A program made the position numbers and the translations under genes. From contig NZ_JACADJ010000021.1 of NCBI RefSeq assembly GCF_013389365.1, positions 1 through 53,466 of the forward strand: a stretch of DNA of 53,466 nucleotides. Direction: 5' to 3'. Each line of letters opens with the position of its first letter. Positions within the stretch are counted from its first letter, which is position 1. Below the pieces are notes generated by a model, which saw nothing but the letters and a program-made list of their open reading frames with translations, searched no databases and had not been told where the DNA came from. This document shows positions 45,726 to 53,389 of the stretch, in pieces. Source of the stretch: Desulfobacter latus (lineage in GTDB: Bacteria; Desulfobacterota; Desulfobacteria; Desulfobacterales; Desulfobacteraceae).

Positions 45726-46426
45726 AAGTCCTTTTTCAAAAAATCAATGACGGCTTTTTCAGGCAGGTTCATCAGTATATCCAGAATGGACAGGTTCGGT
45801 ATAAAAATTGGGCTATAAAGCTGGTTGTATACTGGATGTATGAAATTATGCCAGATCACTCCGATGCCATTGGCGGAAAAAAGTGCTTCATCCAGATAGT
45901 TTTTTGAACCCAGGCCTGTAAGATAATTCTTGCCTTTTACTGTATTTGTAAGCATTAACAGCTTCTCAGAGCTTTTTGCCTGAATTCCGCATGATGAAGA
46001 CAGTTTGATGGGGGTGGATATGCCTAAAATACCTCCGATAGATTTGAGCAGAAGAAGATTGAACCCCATCAACGTTCCGTCGCAGGGACTATGGTAGATG
46101 CGCTCTATTGCCGGAAAAAACTTCTCAAACATGGGCGCTTTTTGATAAGCGGAATAAATTGTGTTGAGGTGTTTAATTTTCCATGTATTTCCATTAATGA
46201 TTTTAATTTCATTGATGTTGTTGTGGAACTCCCCTTTTTTTACCGGTACCGTCAGCCAATGCGATTTACCCTGGATAAGAATTTTGTCCCTGTGGTGCCA
46301 TCCCCTTCTGAGAAATTGGACATCGTCAAGAATGATAAAGAGATCAGCCTGGTGCCATCTATGAAAAAAACCGAGCCAAGGCAGGAAATCAGGTTGGTGG
46401 ATAGTAATAACGTCAGGTGTATCCAT
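45722..46426 (-). CDS. WbqC-family protein
   Basis: 234 residues. The N-terminal TIHQPDFLPWLGFFHRWHQAD and WHHRDKILIQGKSHWLTVPV match the WbqC signature (HQPxFLPWLGY). The family is common in O-antigen, capsule and flagellin-glycan loci; its reaction is not known to me, though it is often next to amide- or amine-forming steps. It overlaps the formyltransferase-like gene, so the two probably act on the same intermediate. Confidence 0.82.
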   Translation of the reverse strand: MDTPDVITIHQPDFLPWLGFFHRWHQADLFIILDDVQFLRRGWHHRDKILIQGKSHWLTVPVKKGEFHNNINEIKIINGNTWKIKHLNTIYSAYQKAPMFEKFFPAIERIYHSPCDGTLMGFNLLLLKSIGGILGISTPIKLSSSCGIQAKSSEKLLMLTNTVKGKNYLTGLGSKNYLDEALFSANGIGVIWHNFIHPVYNQLYSPIFIPNLSILDILMNLPEKAVIDFLKKDL

Positions 46427-46437
46427 TGTAGTCTTTA

Positions 46438-47514
46438 CTAGGCTGTGAAACAGTTTTTTTGAAATATGTCCATGTAAACCTGATCAGCTTTTTCATATTC
46501 ACTAAGCCGGCCGATATCAAGCCAGTATTCTCTAATGGGAAAGGCTGAAGGAGTTATGCCTTTTTCAAGAAGCTGTTCGAAAAGATCGGTCATGTCAAAA
46601 TATTGATTAAGGGGAATAAAATCAATGATATCCGGATTGATCGTATAAATACCAGCATTTACGAACATGGTCTCAATGGGTTTTTCTTTCAGGCCGGTCA
46701 GCTTATAATTATCAATTTGCACAACGCCAAAGGGTAACTGAAATTCATGCTCCCTGATGCACAATGTGGCCTGAGCATTATGAGCATGATGGTATTCAAG
46801 CAATTGACAGAAATTGACTTTTGTCAAAAGGTCTCCATTCATTACAATAATCGGGTGGTTGGGCTTTGACTCTAAGAGACTTAGAGAGCCTGCGGTACCA
46901 AGCCTTTTTTTCTCTTTGATATAGGTTATGCAAGCCCCCAAGTGTGTGCCGTCTCCAAAATAATCCTCTATCATCTCAGCTTTATAATTCAGGGATATGA
47001 AAAAGTTGGAAAATCCATTTTCGATAAAGTTATTGAGAATAATCTCTAAAATAGGTTTGTTTCCCACACGCAGCATTGGCTTGGGGCAGTCATTGGTCAG
47101 TGGTCTTAAACGGGTACCCAGGCCGCCTGCCATTATAAATACAGGATTTGGCATGGATTGGTTAATGACTGTGTTTCCCTGTTTTATGGCGATGATTTTA
47201 CCTTGATCATCCAGAATCGGGATTGCCCGGCAGGTTAAATTTTTATGAAAGACAGCATTTATTTTTTTGGGGTGGTCAGACACGTTTAGTGCAATTGGCT
47301 GGGTGTGCATTATCTTGCTTACCGGGGCATCCATAGAAATTCTGTTCAAAATTCCCCTTCTAATGTCACCGTCTGTTACTGTACCAAGCAATTTCATTTC
47401 GTTATCTGCTACCAATGCCGTTAACAGCGGGTGACTGCCGTCGATGACTCGTATCGCATCAAGTATGGTATTGTCAGGCGAGATTATAATTGATTTCCAT
47501 GATTCCATGTTCAT
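46438..47514 (-). CDS. PtmE-like CBS-domain sugar-1-phosphate guanylyltransferase
   Basis: 358 residues: two CBS domains (about 1-125; LLGTVTDGDIRRGIL and AIPILDDQGKII) followed by a nucleotidyltransferase with MAGGLGTRLRPLTNDCPKPML and MNGDLLTKVNF. This architecture is that of Campylobacter PtmE, which makes GDP-glucosamine at the start of legionaminic acid synthesis. The CBS pair may sense a nucleotide and control flux. 101 bp separate it from neuB upstream, the largest gap inside the 18-gene run, perhaps holding an extra promoter. Confidence 0.8.
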   Translation of the reverse strand: MNMESWKSIIISPDNTILDAIRVIDGSHPLLTALVADNEMKLLGTVTDGDIRRGILNRISMDAPVSKIMHTQPIALNVSDHPKKINAVFHKNLTCRAIPILDDQGKIIAIKQGNTVINQSMPNPVFIMAGGLGTRLRPLTNDCPKPMLRVGNKPILEIILNNFIENGFSNFFISLNYKAEMIEDYFGDGTHLGACITYIKEKKRLGTAGSLSLLESKPNHPIIVMNGDLLTKVNFCQLLEYHHAHNAQATLCIREHEFQLPFGVVQIDNYKLTGLKEKPIETMFVNAGIYTINPDIIDFIPLNQYFDMTDLFEQLLEKGITPSAFPIREYWLDIGRLSEYEKADQVYMDIFQKNCFTA

Positions 47515-47615
47515 CCCTTTTTCAAATTATCTTATGCTACAGCTATCTATCGGATGTGTTTATAATTGCCTTTAATTTACACTTGAATCAGCATTGACTC
47601 TACCATAAAAACCAA

Positions 47616-48584
47616 CTATCCAAAGTCAAGAATTTTTTTTGTGACAGGAGCGTTCACCGGTAAATCTTCTGTTACTATTTTTCCCTCGAGAAAATCAATA
47701 TCATCGGGGGTGAAATCCGATGCGGGCCTTGTGAACTGAAGGTCTTCGGATTTCAGCGTATCTCCTTTTTTAAGTTCCCTTCTGGTGTATACGCCTCTTC
47801 TGAAATCTTTGGCGCATTCCTGGTCAGGCCTTTGTGATATGGCTTGGGCTGAACCGGCCATGGACTCGAACAGCGCAAGCCGGGATTTGAGAGCCTTAAG
47901 GTCTGCCGGATCTGCGGAATGGGAATGGTCACCTTCGGGAATGGTTTTATCCAGAGTAAAATGGGTCTCAATGACTTGGGCACCTATAACGGCCGCCGCA
48001 AAGCAGGCTTCTATTCCCGGAAAATGGTCTGAATAACCGATGACGATTCCATCAAGCTGCTCTTTGAGGTAGGGGATGATTGAAAGGTTCAGTTGGTCTG
48101 CGCTGGCAGGGTAGTGTGAAATGCAATGGAGGACGTAAATGTTTTTGCAGTTGGCTGATTTAAGCGTATCAACTGCAGCCGAAATTTCTTCCATGGAGGC
48201 CATCCCCGTTGATAGATATATGGGCTTGCCCGCGGCAGCTACTTTTTTAAGGAGCATGGTGTTGGTACAGTCCATGGAAGCGATTTTAAATGCCGAGACG
48301 CCCACCTTGGCCAGAAGATCCACTGCGTCAATGCTAAAGGGAGTACTCATGAAATCAATGCCTTGGGTTTTAGCTTCCCGACGGAGTCTTTCATGGTCTT
48401 CAAAAGACATCTCCCCTTTTTCAATCAGGGCATAATGGGGGGACGAGGGCAGTGCGATATCTTTGGCTCTGAATGTCTGGAATTTGACGGCATCAGCGCC
48501 GGCCTCTGCGGCCGCCCGTATCATGTCCACGGCCAGGTGAATATCCCCATTGTGGTTAAATCCGATCTCGGCAATCAGGTACAT
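47616..48584 (-). CDS. neuB: NeuB-family nonulosonic acid synthase (LegI/PseI/NeuB)
   Basis: 322 residues. Condenses phosphoenolpyruvate with a 6-carbon diacetamido or N-acetyl sugar to form a nine-carbon sialic-like acid. Signatures: LIAEIGFNHNGD, AVKFQTFRAKDIALP, FKIASMDCTNTMLLKKV, and ETHFTLDKTIPEGDHSHSADP with the metal-binding His. The antifreeze-like SAF domain is at about 265-322 (RRGVYTRRELKKGD). Sequence alone does not settle NeuB against LegI or PseI; the LegB-like and PtmE-like genes favour LegI. Confidence 0.92.
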   Translation of the reverse strand: MYLIAEIGFNHNGDIHLAVDMIRAAAEAGADAVKFQTFRAKDIALPSSPHYALIEKGEMSFEDHERLRREAKTQGIDFMSTPFSIDAVDLLAKVGVSAFKIASMDCTNTMLLKKVAAAGKPIYLSTGMASMEEISAAVDTLKSANCKNIYVLHCISHYPASADQLNLSIIPYLKEQLDGIVIGYSDHFPGIEACFAAAVIGAQVIETHFTLDKTIPEGDHSHSADPADLKALKSRLALFESMAGSAQAISQRPDQECAKDFRRGVYTRRELKKGDTLKSEDLQFTRPASDFTPDDIDFLEGKIVTEDLPVNAPVTKKILDFG

Positions 48585-48599
48585 AGGCTGGGTACTCCT

Positions 48600-49739
48600 T
48601 TATCTGTTCATAAAAAAATGTTTTATTTCATTGCAAATCATATCAACATCATCTCCTGTCATGCCTGGAAATAAGGGAAGGGTCACCATTTTCCGGGAGA
48701 CTTCATCCGCAGTGTCAACGGGTTGATTCATGATTCCTTTATAGTAGTTGAAATCATTCATGGCAGGATAGTGTATGCTTGTCTGGATGCCTTTGAACTT
48801 CAGGGCATCCATAAATTGAATGCGCAGGTTTTCTTTTTTAAGAAGGATGGGGAATATGTGCCAGGATGAGATCCGGTCTCCCGCCGGATTTTTCCATGGA
48901 ATCTTAACATCTTTTATTTTTTCCAGATGCTTTATGTATGCTGCTACTATTTTTCCTCTTTTCTCATTGGCCTGGTCAAGTTTTTTCAGCTGAACGATTC
49001 CCAGGGCAGACTTTATTTCATCAATCCTGTAGTTAAGCCCGGGCAGAACCACATCATAGGATATGGCTCTGCCGTGGTGGCGGTCAATGGTCATACTGGT
49101 CATTCCGTGGGAACGCATGAGCTTGATTTTCCGGATCAGTTCCGGAGCCGATGCCGTCACCATTCCCCCTTCTCCTGTGGACAGGTTTTTGTTGGAAAAA
49201 AAACTGAAACAGCCAATATCCCCGATAGTTCCGCATTTTAGATCCTTGTACGTGGCTCCCGGGGCATGGGCTGCATCTTCGATCAAAAGGAGATTGTTGG
49301 ATTTACACAATTGCCTGATTTCGTCCATATCACAGGGCCACCCGGCATAGTGAACCACAATAACAGCCTTTGTTTTATCAGTGATTTTTATTTTTATGGC
49401 CCTGGGATCAATATTCCAGTCGTCAAGGGATTTAATATCAGCCAGAACCGGACGGGCCCCGGTAAGTACAACCACATTCAGGTCCGCAACAAAGGTCAGC
49501 CCGGAGATGATTACCTCATCCCCGGGACCGATATCCCGGCTGAGCAGTGCCAGATGCAGGGCAGCCGTACCGCTAGATACGGCGCAGCAGTGTACGCTTC
49601 CACCCAGATACCGTCCGAACTTATCTTCAAAGGCCGCAGTTTTTTCTCCTGCAGTCAGCCATTTGTTTTTCAGAACATCTGATACTGCTTTAAGCTCCTG
49701 GTCGTCGTAATTAAGGTCAAACAGGGGGATTTTCCACAT
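48600..49739 (-). CDS. DegT-family aminotransferase (LegC/PseC-like)
   Basis: 379 residues, PLP-dependent. Phosphate loop AVSSGTAALHLALLS, VVHYAGWPCDMDEI, LLIEDAAHAPGATY and Schiff-base Lys184 in FSFFSNKNLSTGEGGM. The Lys environment SNKNLSTGEGG is standard for VIOB/DegT sugar aminotransferases. It lies 15 bp from neuB and 3 bp from the cytidylyltransferase, the core nonulosonate trio, so it is the better LegC/PseC candidate of the two DegT genes. Confidence 0.88.
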   Translation of the reverse strand: MWKIPLFDLNYDDQELKAVSDVLKNKWLTAGEKTAAFEDKFGRYLGGSVHCCAVSSGTAALHLALLSRDIGPGDEVIISGLTFVADLNVVVLTGARPVLADIKSLDDWNIDPRAIKIKITDKTKAVIVVHYAGWPCDMDEIRQLCKSNNLLLIEDAAHAPGATYKDLKCGTIGDIGCFSFFSNKNLSTGEGGMVTASAPELIRKIKLMRSHGMTSMTIDRHHGRAISYDVVLPGLNYRIDEIKSALGIVQLKKLDQANEKRGKIVAAYIKHLEKIKDVKIPWKNPAGDRISSWHIFPILLKKENLRIQFMDALKFKGIQTSIHYPAMNDFNYYKGIMNQPVDTADEVSRKMVTLPLFPGMTGDDVDMICNEIKHFFMNR

Positions 49740-49742
49740 GAG

Positions 49743-50453
49743 TCAATTTCTTTTTATTTGTTCAAAGAGTTGCACTGCCTTTTTCAATGGGACCTCCCAG
49801 GCCGGTCTCTGGCATATATCGAGTGTGCATAAGGCTGCAGACATCCTTTCAAAGTCCTCAGGGGTATCCACGGTCATTCTAAGTTGCGGTTTTAACAGTT
49901 CCTGTGGTGCAGTCAGTTTACCTGTTTTAAACATCCTCGGACGGTGAAGGACTACATTGTTGAGATGTTCAAAATCTTCGGGTGTCTTGGCCATATCCTG
50001 AATCCGATGGAGAAGATCCGTTGTGAAAACGTCTACTCCTGCTCCCAGAGGATATCCATATGACTGGATATAATCCAATATTTCATTTTCCATTTTTCGA
50101 ACACAACTGTTTATGATATCAGGGCAGGTTAAAGGATTGTCTGCCGTCACCCGAACATTTAATACAGAGGGAAATGCCCGGATCGTTTTCATATAACGGG
50201 CCAATACATTTTCAAGATTCCCCCGGATGCAAGCGACCCCTTCCTGGTGGGCCCATGCCTCAACCGGGTTGTCTTCGGGTGAGTCTGAGGTAGCAACAAT
50301 GATTCTGAAATACTCATGCTCAAGTCCCCAGGATAGCCTGCGGATCAAGAAGGTCAGCATGGGAATACCGCAGAGGGGGTACATTGCCTTTCCGGGCAGC
50401 CGAAAAGAAGAGAATCGGCATTGGATAATTATGTTTGTTTTTTTATTTTGCAT
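49743..50453 (-). CDS. SpsF/NeuA-like CMP-sugar cytidylyltransferase
   Basis: About 237 residues; activates the nonulosonic acid as a CMP conjugate for the Maf transferase. IIIQCRFSSFRLPGKAMYPLCG carries the CTP-binding R-x-x-S-x-R-x-P-x-K pattern, and NVRVTADNPLTCPDIIN the metal-binding Asp. It is the intact paralogue of the interrupted gene at 4861-7330. The ATG at 50453 best matches the start of that paralogue; in-frame ATGs at 50465-50477 overlap the upstream methyltransferase. Codons NVLARYMKT and GVDVFTTDLL are present only here beyond the paralogue's truncation. Confidence 0.85.
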   Translation of the reverse strand: MQNKKTNIIIQCRFSSFRLPGKAMYPLCGIPMLTFLIRRLSWGLEHEYFRIIVATSDSPEDNPVEAWAHQEGVACIRGNLENVLARYMKTIRAFPSVLNVRVTADNPLTCPDIINSCVRKMENEILDYIQSYGYPLGAGVDVFTTDLLHRIQDMAKTPEDFEHLNNVVLHRPRMFKTGKLTAPQELLKPQLRMTVDTPEDFERMSAALCTLDICQRPAWEVPLKKAVQLFEQIKRN

Positions 50454-50464
50454 TTTGGCCTTCA

Positions 50465-51622
50465 TCATGAAAAACAATATTTGCCGATCTCTGATTTATT
50501 ATTAAAAATCTTGGCCGCTTTTGTTGGCATCCTATCACCAAAAATAATGATCTGCCTGATAGCCTCAACACCATGGGATGCATACCATTCCGAATATCGT
50601 GAAAAAGGCTTAAATTCATCTAATACATGATAGTTAATTTCTAAGGTTTCAAATTGTTGTACGGCATTCCAAAGGACATCTTTTCCTTGAATAATAGGAG
50701 ATTGGCTAATACCTATATAACGCCCCCCGATTTTTAAATTTCTGTTTATCAGTTTGAGGATGTTAAAAGTATGTTCTATGCCTTGTTCTCCCCCGTCAGA
50801 ATCCAGTAAAAGTCGAGAGGCCGGGCCAAATATAAACGGAGGGTTAAAAACTACAATATCTGAAGTCGAAATGAAGCTTTTACAATTTGAATATGTTGAA
50901 ACGTGGCCTTGGAGAGCCAATTCATTGAGGGCTGAATTAACTTGTGCGCATTCAATGGCACGAGGGTTAATATCTATACTGTGTATAACACTTTCATTTT
51001 GTTTATGCGGGCAGTTTTTTGAAATTGTAAGTCCTAGAATTCCGCTGCCGGAGCAGATATCACAAATAACTTGGCCTTGATAATTTACTTCTGCTAAAAA
51101 TTCGGCTAAGACCAAAGAATCATAGGAAAGATATACCATATCATTATAAGTTCGATCATATCGGTCTGCTATAAGAAACATGTCCCTAAAAGGGATAATT
51201 CGAAAATTGGATAATAATTTTGTCCCTTCTAATGTTAATTTCTGACTTATTAAACCTGCATGAATACATTGTTGAACGACTGTTTTGGGCCAGAATTTAT
51301 ATATTAGCTCTTGCTCAATTTCTAATGATGTAATCCAAAATTGATAGGCAAGATAATCCTCAAAAAAAAGATTTTTTCCTTTTTCAAGAAAATATTCCGG
51401 TGAAGAACAGAGAGAAAAAAGATTACATCTGTTTTCTAAGAAATTTTTTTTGATTTTGGATTCAAATATAAGTTGTTTTTCACCTATCGGGCCGTTAAAT
51501 TTCCTCATTGGAAATTTAATCATATTTTTAATAAATGGTGAAATAAGAGATATTGCCTGCTTGACATCATCAATATTCTCTAAAAGACTTGAATACTTTT
51601 TGTGGTTTTGTCTTAATTTCAT
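50465..51622 (-). CDS. class I methyltransferase with NPPF motif
   Basis: 385 residues. The C-terminal half holds the SAM core VICDICSGSGILGLTI, the acidic HSIDINPRAIECA and the catalytic VFNPPF, the N/D-PP-Y/F motif of HemK/PrmA- and N6-type enzymes. The ~165-residue N-terminal half has no clear match and is AT-rich in codon use. As the first gene of the 18-gene minus-strand run, it sits directly beside the palindromic repeat copy 3. The NPPF motif suggests amide or amine N-methylation: N-methylation of an amino-sugar or of Lys residues on flagellin are both possible. Confidence 0.75.
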   Translation of the reverse strand: MKLRQNHKKYSSLLENIDDVKQAISLISPFIKNMIKFPMRKFNGPIGEKQLIFESKIKKNFLENRCNLFSLCSSPEYFLEKGKNLFFEDYLAYQFWITSLEIEQELIYKFWPKTVVQQCIHAGLISQKLTLEGTKLLSNFRIIPFRDMFLIADRYDRTYNDMVYLSYDSLVLAEFLAEVNYQGQVICDICSGSGILGLTISKNCPHKQNESVIHSIDINPRAIECAQVNSALNELALQGHVSTYSNCKSFISTSDIVVFNPPFIFGPASRLLLDSDGGEQGIEHTFNILKLINRNLKIGGRYIGISQSPIIQGKDVLWNAVQQFETLEINYHVLDEFKPFSRYSEWYASHGVEAIRQIIIFGDRMPTKAAKIFNNKSEIGKYCFS

Positions 51623-51642
51623 AAGAGGTATCTTATAATTTC

Positions 51643-51753
51643 GGCATTCTTCATATCATCCCCCCCAAAGTACTTTACACTTTTTGGGAAATGATTGCTA
51701 AAAAAATAGGGTGCTTGCTCCAAAAAGTGTAAACTGGTAAATGAAGGATGGCC
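51643..51753. repeat. palindromic repeat, copy 3 of 3
   Basis: 111-bp copy of the palindrome at 7451 and 32934, with outer arms GGCATTCTTCAT / ATGAAGGATGGCC slightly diverged and inner arms TTTACACTTTTTGG / CCAAAAAGTGTAAA intact. It lies 20 bp upstream of the 18-gene run, unlike the other two copies, which lie between convergent gene ends. Confidence 0.8.
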
Positions 51754-51755
51754 TC

Positions 51756-51965
51756 TTGAACTGTACGCATAGACAACTTACTCACTTCAACTGCACCTTT
51801 ACTGACTGTTTTTCAACTGCATCCCAAAATTTTGGCAATATAATTTCTACCGCCATGCCCCAATTTTAAAGCTTCGATACCAGCATATCTCCGGCGATCT
51901 TGTTCATTAAGGGTTTCATAATATAGGCGCATAAAATTTTTTGTCTCTTCAGAGTAACATTCCAT
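51756..51965 (-). pseudogene. ISAzo13-family transposase N-terminal fragment
   Basis: ATG at 51965 opens a frame encoding FMRLYYETLNEQDRRRYAG, IEALKLGHGGRNYIAKILGCS and then a stop (51813-51815), after which KTVSKG continues in frame. The LNEQDRRRYAGIEALKLGHGG block is the conserved N-terminus of ISAzo13 transposases. Only ~70 residues of a ~400-residue enzyme remain, so it is non-functional. Confidence 0.65.
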
Positions 51966-52076
51966 AATCGCCCCTTATTACAACATATTTGCAGGTTTTC
52001 ATACCTCAAAAATCAAAATGGGAACTTTATTTCGTACTCATTCCTAAACTACTTTTATGGGGATATGAAGAATGCC

Positions 52077-52440
52077 CCTAATTGCATAAAAAATTTCTTA
52101 AGTATCAAAATAAAGGCTATCGATTTAAGCCGGAAGGCCCTTTAAAATAAGGCATCTCCGGAATCATTGGCTCATGAGGCTTGGGTACTGCAAAACTCTC
52201 ATCACCAGGCCAAATTATCCCGCGTTATGTCGGTAGCCAAAATAAATCAATTGAGAAATGAGAGGGGATCACTCAATAAAGCATAAAAAATTTTTAAAGG
52301 CTACCTTGAAATTGATTATTCTCTCATTTATAACAGAAAACATTGAGTGACTAAAGGGATTATTATCATTTCAATTGCTTGATTTTTAAATTCTCTTATT
52401 TGCTATTCAAATGATCGAACGCCAAGTATGTTCGATACAA
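52077..52440. other. AT-rich non-coding spacer
   Basis: No gene is supported. Scattered inverse-matching words (GGTAGCC/GGCTACC near 52231 and 52300; CACTCAAT/ATTGAGTG near 52270 and 52345) do not nest into one clean hairpin. A short hairpin ATCGAAC...GTTCGAT (52414-52436) lies immediately left of the omega-RNA-like element and may belong to its left end. Confidence 0.4.
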
Positions 52441-52790
52441 GTCAACAACCCCTCGGCTAAAGACCGAGGAGCTTGTGGGGAAACCCGTAAGCTCAGTTGA
52501 TTAGCCTAAGCTCTGCGTTATTGATAAGTGGAGCTACGTTACTGCAGAATATATAGGTACTTCGGGATACTCCACACGTCCCGAACGTTACGGTCAGTGT
52601 TTAAACATCTGTGAGGGTAGCAGAAGTGATGCTGATATTAAAAAACCTGCGGATAACATTGGCAATGTGGATCACTGGTTTATTGTAGAGTTCCAGAATA
52701 GGACCTGAGGGTTTCTATTACAAAAACTCTACTTTCTTCAACTGAAGATTGGTCAATTCATCCCCCAAGCTAAAGACTTAGGGGTTTTCT
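52441..52790 (+). ncRNA. stand-alone omega-RNA-like element (HEARO/IscB type) with IS605-style ends, no nuclease gene
   Basis: A ~350-bp block starts GTCAAC at 52441. A hairpin CCTCGG-CTAAAGA-CCGAGG (52451-52469) lies at the left end and a second, with the identical loop CTAAAGA and CCCC/GGGG stem (about 52763-52784), at the right end, after another GTCAA (52752). The interior (GCTTGTGGGGAAACCCGTAAGC, then GATGCTGATATTAAAAACCTGCG, TGTAGAGTTCCAGAATAGG) resembles the structured RNA that precedes iscB genes. No iscB or tnpA frame follows. Paired terminal hairpins are the transposase recognition form of IS200/IS605 elements, so this is probably a non-autonomous element moved in trans. Identification of the RNA is from memory of the motif. 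Confidence 0.55.
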
Positions 52791-52869
52791 TGTTAAATTT
52801 TATAAAAATTCAGCCAGGGCAACCGGTCTGAAATCAATATATATTAGTGGATAAAAAGGAAAACGCATC

Positions 52870-53241
52870 ATGGATATAAATACTGTTTCTCAAAACACCA
52901 CGACGGCTGCATTATCAGGTGCCGGCCCCATTGAAATAGAAACTGCTGATAAAATCAAAGATATGGCACAGGATCGGTCCCAGACAACCGAACCCAAACA
53001 GGAAGCGTCGCCGCCTGCCGAAGAGATAAAAAAAATTACAGACACCCTGAATGAATACATGGATGATCTGCAAACCGATCTGGGGTTTTTCATGCATGAA
53101 AAACTGAACCATCAGGTGGTCGTGGAGATCAAAAACAGGAATACCGATGAGCTTGTAAAACAAATTCCCGCCGAGGAACTGGTGAGGATAAAGGAAAAAA
53201 TGGCGGAATTGACCGGGCTTCTTTTTGATAAAAGCGTGTGA
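52870..53241 (+). CDS. flaG: FlaG-family flagellar protein
   Basis: 123 residues. Disordered Thr/Glu/Pro-rich N-terminal half, then the FlaG core (LNEYMDDLQTDLGFFMHEKL, VVEIKNRNTDELVKQIPAEELVRI). FlaG proteins influence filament length and lie in flagellin/fliD loci. AAAAGGAAAA precedes the ATG. Only 80 bp separate it from the omega-RNA-like element, so its own promoter must be between 52790 and 52869 or inside the element. It suggests that the whole 15-51 kb island was inserted or grew between the fliD-flagellin block and flaG. Confidence 0.88.
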   Translation: MDINTVSQNTTTAALSGAGPIEIETADKIKDMAQDRSQTTEPKQEASPPAEEIKKITDTLNEYMDDLQTDLGFFMHEKLNHQVVVEIKNRNTDELVKQIPAEELVRIKEKMAELTGLLFDKSV

Positions 53242-53255
53242 TCTCTGATTTTATT

Positions 53256-53389
53256 CTCGCACAAAGCCTCAAAGGCACAAAGCTGCGTAGGTTGGGTTGA
53301 GGAACGAAACCCAACAACTGGTAGCTGAACAATAAGCAAGGGCGCATTCCCATTTTCCCGGTTATGCAACAGCCAATGAATTGTGCGAG
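53256..53389. repeat. possible small inverted-repeat element after flaG
   Basis: CTCGCACAA (53256-53264) and TTGTGCGAG (53381-53389) are exact inverse copies. Between them a hairpin GTTGGGTT...AAACCCAAC (about 53290-53314) contains the phrase TTGGGTTGAGGAACGAAACC, a sequence I have seen as a dispersed repeat in many bacterial genomes. No target duplication is evident. It may also serve as the flaG terminator. Confidence 0.4.

Larger units (their letters stand above)
51643..52076. mobile_element. ISAzo13-like deletion derivative sharing the palindromic repeat as its left end
   Basis: GGCATTCTTCATATC (51643-51657) is exactly repeated in inverse at 52062-52076, giving a 434-bp element. Its left quarter is the third palindromic repeat and its middle is a transposase fragment (see 51756-51965). 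This links the three palindromes to an ISAzo13-type parent element. Confidence 0.55.

Noticed and set aside
52077-52440. CRISPR-like or tandem repeats
   Set aside because: No regularly spaced direct repeats were seen here or elsewhere in the window.
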